Assembly: GCA_015232955.1 (NCBI GenBank)
Contig: JADFYS010000027.1
Span: 1-13,039, forward strand
Reading direction: 5' to 3'
DNA length: 13,039 nt
From: Gammaproteobacteria bacterium
GTDB taxonomy: Bacteria; Pseudomonadota; Gammaproteobacteria; Thiohalomonadales; Thiohalomonadaceae
Positions 1 to 6,900 of this stretch are shown here, in pieces. The notes beneath the pieces were generated by a model, which saw only the letters and a list, made by a program, of their open reading frames with translations, did no database searches and was not told the origin of the DNA. Every line of letters starts with the position of its first letter. The first letter of the stretch is position 1. The translations under genes were made by a program, and so were the position numbers.

Positions 1-10
1 CACCTGATCT

Positions 11-47
11 CCCTCTCCCAGCGGGAGAGGGTAGGGGTGAGGGTTAA
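11..47. repeat. REP-like dispersed repeat with perfect 9-bp hairpin
   Basis: Two perfect 9-base arms (11-19 and 23-31) flank a 3-base loop, followed by a G-rich tail and an A-run near 46-51. This hairpin plus 'gggtgaggg' tail resembles a short intergenic repeat I have seen in many proteobacterial genomes; that is recall, not a search. It may act as a transcript-end or mRNA-stabilising structure. Only one copy is in this window, so its repetitive nature is inferred. Confidence 0.5.
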
Positions 48-81
48 AAAAGCAGGGGGGTCTGAACGGTTACCTCTGGAG

Positions 82-243
82 ATGAATGTCGCTGAACTGA
101 GTGATGGTAGCCCCTGTACCATTCGCCTTAATCCCGAACTGGTGGGGCGGCTGTTGACGGTGCTGTCGATGGAGGAGCTGCGCGATCTCTGTCAGACCAT
201 AAGTGAAGGGGTGGAGCGGCGCGATCACCGTCTCCTTTGTTAG
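82..243 (+). CDS. Hypothetical small protein, 53 aa, start uncertain
   Basis: I do not recognise this ORF. From the ATG at 82 it encodes 53 residues, with a leucine/glutamate-rich, probably helical second half (from about residue 18) and two cysteines, the second at the C-terminus. Codon use looks coding-like, with many ctg/gtg/cgc codons. A GGAG lies directly against the ATG, too close for a normal ribosome site. The frame stays open to the left window edge and a GTG at 37 is also possible, so this could be the tail of a longer gene. The REP-like hairpin at 11-31 would then lie inside it, which argues against that. It ends 35 bases before the end of the oppositely oriented phosphatase gene. 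Confidence 0.3.
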   Translation: MNVAELSDGSPCTIRLNPELVGRLLTVLSMEELRDLCQTISEGVERRDHRLLC

Positions 244-278
244 TTGAAGTTGGATATTTAATCTCCACAGCAGACAGA

Positions 279-1184
279 TTAGACAAGTTGAGGAATATGG
301 GCAGCAAGCTCAGAAACTAATTGGGGGACAGTGCTGTAGAGGACACCCTCCCGGTTCATAAACAGCGATTCCTGACGATTCAGCTCCAGAGGTTCCCCCT
401 TAAAGTTGCAGGCGACTCCGCCCATCTCTGCGAAGAGGAGGGCCGTGGCTGCAAAATCCCAGAGAGAGCCTCCTCCGGCGACCTTTTTGGGGCGTTTAAA
501 GTAGCAGGCGGGGTGCATCTCCAGCGCCTGACAGCTATTCATCACTGCACCTCCTCCGGGGTGGACGGCGACACCACTAAAACCTGCTCGATCCGCGATG
601 GTCTCCAGTTGATGGATGATTTGTCGATAGTCGGGTGCAGCGAGGAGTGTCTGATCACAGATCAGGGTGAGTGGTGAAGAGGCGGCGGGGGGGAGGAGCG
701 GTTGCCAACGCTCGCTGTTACGCCACGCCCCCTGGCCGCGAATCGCGGCATAGAGGGTGTGGCGGGGTGGATCATAGACGGCAGCGATTACAGGGGTTCC
801 AGATCTTGCAACCAAGGCAATTGAGACCGCATAACCGGGGGAGGATTGGCTAAAAGAGAGGGTGCCATCCAGGGGATCCACCGCCCAGAAGTAGTCGTTG
901 TCAAAGCGTGAGCCGTCATCCTCTTGCTCTTCGCTGAGGAGACCCAAACGGTACGGGTCAAGGGTAGGGGTGAGGAGCTCGAGAATGGTGGACTGACTGC
1001 GGCGATCGAGTTCAGTCACCACCTGTGCCGCCAGCGAGTCACCCCCGGGCTTCATCTCTATCCGCCCCGGACGACCGTGATGTTCTGCCAGTAGCCTCCC
1101 TGCTGCGGTTGCCGCCTGAAGTGCGATCTGGAACAGCTCTTCAGTGGCCGAGCGGGAGAGTGGCTGTGGTGGTGGTTTGAACAT
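279..1184 (-). CDS. Inositol monophosphatase / CysQ-family phosphatase
   Basis: This is a Mg2+-dependent, lithium-sensitive-type phosphomonoesterase of the IMPase/FBPase/CysQ superfamily, 301 residues and so near full family length. The metal-site motifs are in order: D60 in a VTELD context, the acidic LSEEQED stretch (about 83-89), WAVDPLDGT (100-108, with D103 and D106) and GGSLWDFAA (238-246, with D243). Substrate could be 3'-phosphoadenosine 5'-phosphate, inositol phosphate or another sugar phosphate; the motifs do not decide. It is expected to be cytosolic. The ATG at 1184 lies 3 bases after the stop of the upstream kinase gene, so the two are very likely co-transcribed and perhaps translationally coupled. 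The segment 228-239 is lysine- and glycine-rich just before WDFAA. Confidence 0.88.
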   Translation of the reverse strand: MFKPPPQPLSRSATEELFQIALQAATAAGRLLAEHHGRPGRIEMKPGGDSLAAQVVTELDRRSQSTILELLTPTLDPYRLGLLSEEQEDDGSRFDNDYFWAVDPLDGTLSFSQSSPGYAVSIALVARSGTPVIAAVYDPPRHTLYAAIRGQGAWRNSERWQPLLPPAASSPLTLICDQTLLAAPDYRQIIHQLETIADRAGFSGVAVHPGGGAVMNSCQALEMHPACYFKRPKKVAGGGSLWDFAATALLFAEMGGVACNFKGEPLELNRQESLFMNREGVLYSTVPQLVSELAAHIPQLV

Positions 1185-1187
1185 TAA

Positions 1188-2186
1188 TCACGATTCTGCA
1201 GAGAGCGTAGCGACAACGGTGCGGGCGAGGCGTTCGCTGTAGCTGTGAATCTTCCAGTGACCTGGGCTCCATCCTTTGATAAAACGGTGAAAGTCGGTCC
1301 AGGCAACGGCGTAGAGTGGACGCCACTCCTCTTCAACTTCAGAACCGGAGAAGGGTGAATCGAGGCGTTTCAGGGCGGCGCTGAGATGGTGGAAATAGCA
1401 GTCGAGTAGCCACTTCTCCTGCGCTTCACACGCCTGCTCACTGAGGCAGCTACCGACAAAATAGGCGACATCTTTCATCCCGCAACCGCCGCCGACATAC
1501 TGAAAATCGACGGCTGCCACCTTGTTACCATTGCTCGCGAAGCAGAAGTTAGCCAGCTTGGCGTCACCATGGATGATGCTCTGAAAGCGGGCAGAGCGCA
1601 GACGGAGATCGATCGCTGCCGCCGCTTGGCGAAGCTCGGGGTCATCGAGTGCGGCCAACTCATCGGGACGGGTCTGCAGATGCCAATAGCTGCCGCTGGG
1701 CCAGAGACCTTCCGGGGTTACCCCCATAAAAGTGGCGTGAAAGTGGGCGAGCCAGGAGAGACACGCCTCTATCCCGGTTGGCGAAACCCTCTCTTTGCGC
1801 AGCGGAAAACCGCTCTGATCGAGATCCTCCAGCACCATAAACAGACCGTCATTACCACTCTTGACGGCATAGCAGTGGGGAAGAGGGGACCACTGTCGTG
1901 AGAGACGGGAACTCCACTCCTGATACCAGTGGCTCTCTACGGCATAAGATCGTAACTTGCGCTGGTGAGAGAGATCGCTATGCCATCCCCGAGGGTGGTG
2001 GGCGCTGGTTGGCGGGTTGACCCGTTTGACGATTACGCTGTCCACCTCTCCCCCTCGGAGCAGATAGCGTTCAATCTCGCCATAGCCACTCCAGAGGGTC
2101 TGGACAGCGGTAATGGCCACAATCCGCTCTGCAGCGGTGAGCGTCAGGACAGTGTCAGCGATGTCGGCGAGGAGGTCACTCATCAT
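1188..2186 (-). CDS. APH / ecdysteroid-kinase-like phosphotransferase
   Basis: This is a kinase of the aminoglycoside-phosphotransferase/choline-kinase fold, likely transferring phosphate from ATP to a small molecule. In the 332-residue product from the ATG at 2186, a candidate ATP-binding lysine lies in VIVKRV (K54). A hinge is seen at MVLEDLDQS (117-125), the catalytic loop is IHGDAKLANF (205-214, with D208 and N213), and the metal-binding DFQ is at 227-229. GMKDVAYF follows (237-243), typical of the EcKinase/DUF1679-like branch. The frame extends to an ATG at 2267, but those 27 extra residues look unlike the family, and two adjacent ATGs (2186, 2183) begin the conserved part; no strong ribosome site precedes either. 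The phosphatase gene follows after 3 bases. The substrate is unknown; nothing points specifically to antibiotic resistance. Confidence 0.8.
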   Translation of the reverse strand: MMSDLLADIADTVLTLTAAERIVAITAVQTLWSGYGEIERYLLRGGEVDSVIVKRVNPPTSAHHPRGWHSDLSHQRKLRSYAVESHWYQEWSSRLSRQWSPLPHCYAVKSGNDGLFMVLEDLDQSGFPLRKERVSPTGIEACLSWLAHFHATFMGVTPEGLWPSGSYWHLQTRPDELAALDDPELRQAAAAIDLRLRSARFQSIIHGDAKLANFCFASNGNKVAAVDFQYVGGGCGMKDVAYFVGSCLSEQACEAQEKWLLDCYFHHLSAALKRLDSPFSGSEVEEEWRPLYAVAWTDFHRFIKGWSPGHWKIHSYSERLARTVVATLSAES

Positions 2187-2324
2187 TTTGGGACTATACC
2201 GTAACTCTGTCTGGAGGACACGAACAGGATCGTAGGCGCAGGAGATCCAGATGATGAATATGCGCATTTTCTCGGTTGTGGGGAGAGGACGATTGGGTTA
2301 TGTTGGATCTAAAGAGAGGTGAAG

Positions 2325-2657
2325 ATGATTCGGTATTCCAAAACAAAGGGAGAGGTCTCTCTCGAAACGCAACAAGAGGCGCAGCAGATCGCCAAGGCCA
2401 ATCAACGCCCGGGACAGACGAAGGAGCAGACTAAGCTCATCGCCCAAGGGATTCAGAAAGGGATCGACCAGTACAAAAAACAGCAGAAAAGCAAGGCGAG
2501 AGAGCTGGATAAAAAGTTGAAATCGCTACCACAGAAAGAGGTGGCAACGGCCTCGGTGGAAGCGGAGGTGGTCTATCGTCACCACTGGTTACCATGGCTG
2601 CTGCTCGGGGTTAGCTGGCTGGGGATGGGGGGATTTCTCTATCTTCTTCTTAGCTGA
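2325..2657 (+). CDS. DUF2956 family membrane-anchored protein
   Basis: The product has 110 residues and no experimentally assigned function that I know of. The N-terminal two thirds match the DUF2956 pattern: a run around QEAQQIAKANQRPGQTKEQT, then KLIAQGIQKGI and a lysine-rich helix. The end is one hydrophobic segment (about 92-110, HHWLPWLLLGVSWLGMGGF then a leucine run), so it is probably a tail-anchored inner-membrane protein with a basic cytosolic head. A GTG at 2319 is in frame, but AGAGAGG at 2313-2319 sits 5 bases before the ATG at 2325, which I prefer. It is divergent from the kinase gene, and 36 bases separate it from the J-like gene downstream, so the two probably form an operon. 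Known members come, as I recall, mainly from gammaproteobacteria. Confidence 0.82.
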   Translation: MIRYSKTKGEVSLETQQEAQQIAKANQRPGQTKEQTKLIAQGIQKGIDQYKKQQKSKARELDKKLKSLPQKEVATASVEAEVVYRHHWLPWLLLGVSWLGMGGFLYLLLS

Positions 2658-2693
2658 TTTGGCTGTAATCTTAGTTGGAAGAGGGGTGATAGA

Positions 2694-3725
2694 GTGAAGA
2701 GCTACTACCAAGTGATTGGTGTCGATAGTGATGCCACTTTTCCAGAGATTGAACACGCCTATCGGCAGCGGCTGCTTGAACTGACTACCCGACTTCAGGG
2801 GGAGGCGGAGGGGACAGCGCGGCATCATGAGATCGATTTTGAGATTCAGGCGCTGCTTGATGCCCATGCGGTAGTGGCCGATCTCCGTAAACGGGTGGAG
2901 TACGATAAAAAGATTGCCCCGCGCGATAGGGACGATTTTCAGATGGCTCCCGAACGAACCCTCTTCTCCTTTGCGACCCTGGCCTCTCTGCTGACGCGAC
3001 CTGCGATTCTGATTCTGATCCTCAGTATGGGTGGATTCTATCTGATGAATCGAGGGAGTGAGCAAAACACAACGCCAGAGACGATCGCTGAGGAGAATGG
3101 CTTCTCTAACCGCAACCGTGGTGGGGAGTTGGCAGTGGGGATGGAGATGATTGGCGCGACGCTTCAGGCGCAGCAAGAGATGGCACGCCGTCGGCTCGAA
3201 CTGCAGCAGCAACAGCTGGAACTGGAGCAGAATATGATGCAGCGGGAGATGGAGTACGGCACCTTTAGCCAACGCGAAACAGTGGATCTGAACCGTCGCC
3301 AGCAGGAGTTTTATGAGCAGGGGGTGAGTGCGGATCGTGCGTATCGGCAGGAGCTGCGCAGTGATGATCGTCTACAGCGACGGTTAAAAGAGATCGAGCA
3401 GGCAACGGCGGAGATAAAAGAGACCAATGCGGCACGGCTCGGCCTCTCCCGCAGTGATTATGATCGCCTTCAGGCAGAGAAGCTGGGGGCTTCTCCCATC
3501 GGCAGTGACTCCTCTTCCGCTGCTGATAAGGCGAAAGCGGACTATTTCACAGAGAAAAGGGAGCGACTGCAACAGCAGGATCAGGCGCAGTGTAAACGCT
3601 CCCGCTCGCGTCTGGAGAGTGCAAAGCAAGAGGCCCGACGCCCCTATACCGATCTCGCTCTGCGTCAACAGCGCAAGGATAGCGTGGAGCGCTATCAGAT
3701 CGAGGTGGAGCAGTATTGCCCCTAA
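2694..3725 (+). CDS. Membrane-anchored J-like coiled-coil protein lacking HPD
   Basis: The product has 343 residues. Residues 1-74 have the layout of a J domain: SYYQVIGVDSDATFPEIEHA at the start, a second helix, and RKRVEYDKK at its end. The HPD tripeptide that stimulates DnaK is absent; the loop after helix II has TTRLQGEAEG instead. A single membrane segment follows (about 103-118), then a long Q/E/R-rich coiled coil (about 155-245) and a charged tail with only two cysteines (C300 and C342). Start is GTG at 2694, chosen because the J fold begins there and GGAAGAGGGG at 2678-2687 precedes it. Without HPD it probably does not activate Hsp70 normally and may be a scaffold. Topology would leave the J-like domain and coiled coil on opposite sides of the membrane. 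It follows DUF2956 in an apparent operon. Confidence 0.72.
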   Translation: MKSYYQVIGVDSDATFPEIEHAYRQRLLELTTRLQGEAEGTARHHEIDFEIQALLDAHAVVADLRKRVEYDKKIAPRDRDDFQMAPERTLFSFATLASLLTRPAILILILSMGGFYLMNRGSEQNTTPETIAEENGFSNRNRGGELAVGMEMIGATLQAQQEMARRRLELQQQQLELEQNMMQREMEYGTFSQRETVDLNRRQQEFYEQGVSADRAYRQELRSDDRLQRRLKEIEQATAEIKETNAARLGLSRSDYDRLQAEKLGASPIGSDSSSAADKAKADYFTEKRERLQQQDQAQCKRSRSRLESAKQEARRPYTDLALRQQRKDSVERYQIEVEQYCP

Positions 3726-3933
3726 TAATCCTCCTACTATACTCAAGACCCCTGAAAACGCTGGTTCCAGAAAGCCGATACGCGCGACGCTCGAGCGTTA
3801 CGAATCCTCTGAATAAAATGACTATTCATGCGGCTTCATGCCTTGAATTGCCACACTTCTCGACTCTCTGAAATCCAGTGGTTCCAACTGTCTTGGGTAT
3901 AGACCCCGCTACCGCAAACGGCTCTGAATCGGG
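3726..3933. other. Convergent intergenic stretch with a 12-bp palindrome
   Basis: The two flanking genes end here facing each other. It holds a perfect 12-base palindrome, ACGCTCGAGCGT, at 3787-3798, a short direct repeat TTCATGC twice around 3825-3842, and the left half of the nested hairpin listed separately. I see no tRNA fold and no convincing ORF; the plus-strand frame that runs to 3816 is the antisense continuation of a shadow frame. Confidence 0.5.
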
Positions 3934-3955
3934 TTAAGTCCCGATCTCGGTAGCG
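3907..3955. terminator. Nested hairpin at the convergent gene ends
   Basis: An outer 8-bp inverted repeat (CGCTACCG 3907-3914, CGGTAGCG 3948-3955) encloses an inner 6-bp stem (ATCGGG 3928-3933, CCCGAT 3940-3945). The helicase stop codon (3934-3936) lies in the inner loop. No U-run follows on either strand, so it is not a classical intrinsic terminator; it could still block or stabilise both converging transcripts. Confidence 0.4.
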
Positions 3956-6900
3956 CGCAGTGTCACCTCTACCAGTGGCACTTCCCATTCACTACAGGGA
4001 TAGAGATGATGATAACGGGGATCCGTCCCCTCCCGTTCGCGGTGAGTGATGACGATGACCCGTAACTCAAGGATTTGCGGCAGTAACCTTTGCCAGATCT
4101 CAACCCCGTTTCTCGAGAGGGCGGCCACGGCAATATCGCCACTTACAAGAGTGATACGCCCTCCTTGTGCTGAGATGGTGAGGGGATCGCCACTCTGTAA
4201 CGACCGCAACCGGTCATGGACGGGGTGGTTGGCTCCAAATCTGCCGGGATAGCCCAGATCCAGCTCTCTGAAGGTGATGATTCGATCGTAGATGCCCACC
4301 AGGTGTGGCGGAAAATTGTCGCTTGGAGACGGCGTGCGTGAGAGGAGCGAGTCGCTATTGATGGTGGCAGCGAGGGCCTGTGGGCGCTGACAGAGCAGCG
4401 TCAGCCGTTCACGGGCGCGGGTCATGCCGACATAGTAGAGACGGCGCTGCTCCTCTGCCCGATCAGTGCTTAGCACATCAACCCGGTGATCGTCGACAAG
4501 GAATACCTGGTTAAACTCCATCCCTTTGGCCGAGTGGATGGTTCCGACAAAGATACCGTCACCCTGCACCTGCTCGCGTCGCTGCTGGTGTAACTGTTCA
4601 TAGAGCGACTCTTCAAAATGGAGCGCAGGCTGTGGTTCGCTACCGGCCTCCTCTCTCCAGTTCGCGACAATGGTTTCGAGCGCTGAACGCCACGGACTTC
4701 CATTGGGAGCGGACTGCTCCAGACGAGGCAGGAGCCACTCGGAGATGGCGCTGACAGTGAGTAGCTGCTGTCGCTGTTGGCGAAGGTAGTCGAGAAGGAG
4801 ACGGTTCTCACGAACGCGAAAGGGGGAGGGGCGCTCATCCGGCTGCAGGGTGAGGCCGACCGTCAACCGGTGCCAGCGAAGCAGGGCGCGAATGGGGTTT
4901 AGGCTGGACCATTGAAAGGAGAGGATGGCGCAATCGGCCCCTTGAAGATCGCCATCCAGCCGCTGTAGACGCTGTAGCTCATGAAGAATGACCACCGCCT
5001 GCGCGCTCTTCGCCTCGATCTCGAGCCGTTCGACCCGGCCGCAGCTGACGGGATCAAGTTCACTCCAACGCCCTCCCGGCGGGAGATCGCGCCGTCGGTG
5101 ATCGATGGTGATCGGATGGGCCTGTTTGAGGCGCTGGCGGTTGGCAGCAATCAGGGTGTTGGCAGCGTGAATGATATGGGCGCTGGAGCGGTAGTTCTCT
5201 ACCAGATAGTGGATCTCCGCTTGGTAGTCGTCACAGAAACGGCGGATAAAATCGACCCGTGCCCCACGAAATCGGTAGATATTCTGATCATCATCGCCCA
5301 CCGCCATAATGTTGAGACGCTGTTCAGGATCGCTCAGGCTCCGCCCGGCGATGGCTGAGACCAGCTGGTACTGTAGTGCGTCGATATCCTGATACTCATC
5401 CACCAGGATATGGCGCACCCCCGCCAGAACCTGGTCGCGCACTGCATCCCCCTCTATCCCGGGTACGGCACGCTCACCACGCAGGAGCGCTACCGCCTCA
5501 CGCAGGACGGCATCAAAATCGAAGATCTGCTCGCCATCAGCGGTTAGAGAGAGGAGTGAGTGACCACTCAGGCGGAGGGCAAGACCGTGGTAGGTCTGAA
5601 CGGTGATCCCCCGGGCGTCATCGCCGATCAGGGTGCGCAGCCGTTGTCGTAGCTGAATCGCTGCGTGGTGATTAAAGCAGAGTACCAGCAGACTCACTGC
5701 CGGCTGGCGCAGGACGCGCAACAGATAACCACAGCGATGGACAATGATCCGGGTCTTGCCTGCACCAGGACCGGCAAGGATGAGGTGGTTGCTCTCTGCC
5801 GAGGCGGTGACGATTTTCTGCTGCCGGGGGTTGTCGAGCACCTCGACAATATTGTGATAGGAGGCCTCACCTGTTGCTCGTTGCAGACTCTCCTGACGAT
5901 CGGAGAAGTAGCGCCGGATAAAGTCACTTTTATCGAGGGAGAAGTAGGCCGCGACCAGCTGGAGAGCCTGGCCGATCTTCTCAACACCGCGTCTGGCATA
6001 TTCGTTCATGACATGGACCTGAAATACCCGCTCTTCGTAGTGCTGTGAGAGTGGGGTGAAGTCGCGCTGACTGTAGCGACGCCCTTTACTCTCGGGAAGG
6101 AGGCGAATGGTCATCGCAGAACGGAATACGGCCAACCCCTGCTGAAGGGTGATCACCTTCTGCTCATGAAGGAAGAGCAGGCCGCGATCGAGTGCAGCGA
6201 GCGGATCCCGCAACTGGGCGGCAAGCAGCAGATCCCGTTGCATGGTGTCGAGGATCTCTTCGGCTGAGAACTCCAGCAAAATATCGGCACCCGGGCGGGT
6301 ATCTGCGGCTATTTTGGCGATAATGGTCTCCAGAGCAAGGGAGGCGGTTGCCCCGCGGCGAGAGGCGATCTCGAGAAGTGATCCCCAGCTGCGTTGGAGT
6401 TTGATTAGGTAGTGATCCTGCTGTCGGTAACGGATATCGATACTTCCCCGCTGTCCGGCAAGGCCGCGACCATCTCTCGCCAGACTCTGGAGTAGCAGTC
6501 GTAGCTGCTCCGGCAGACAGTTGAATCCCTGAGCGATCAGCTGCTGGTTGAGTTGGCGCAGATGGAGGCTCTGCCATGACTCGCTATCGGCATCGGGTGC
6601 AGCCTCACGCATCAGGTTGAGCATCGCCTGTTCGAGACGAAGGGTGTTGTTGAGTCGCTGCAAAGAGCTATCTTTCACCTTGTAGCGGATGTAGGCGGTC
6701 ATCTGCAGCGATTTATGGATCAGCCCCCCCTCAGCCATGGCGTGCAGTGTCCGTAGAACCCGCTGTGCAGCGGTCTCATCGGGGCGGGTATCCTCCTCTT
6801 CATCTGCGGCAAAGGCGGCGATCTGGGCGAGATCATCTGCACTAAATCCCTGATCCGGGGGGGCGTTGATCAGCGCTTCGAGGATCGCCATCCAGCGCTG

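Noticed and set aside
2187..2267. Extension of the kinase to an ATG at 2267
   Set aside because: The extra residues do not resemble the family and two adjacent ATGs mark the natural beginning; the choice is still not proven.
3840..3933. Possible tRNA or small RNA suggested by short stems in the convergent gap
   Set aside because: No cloverleaf, T-loop consensus or promoter could be assembled; only the nested hairpin is supported.
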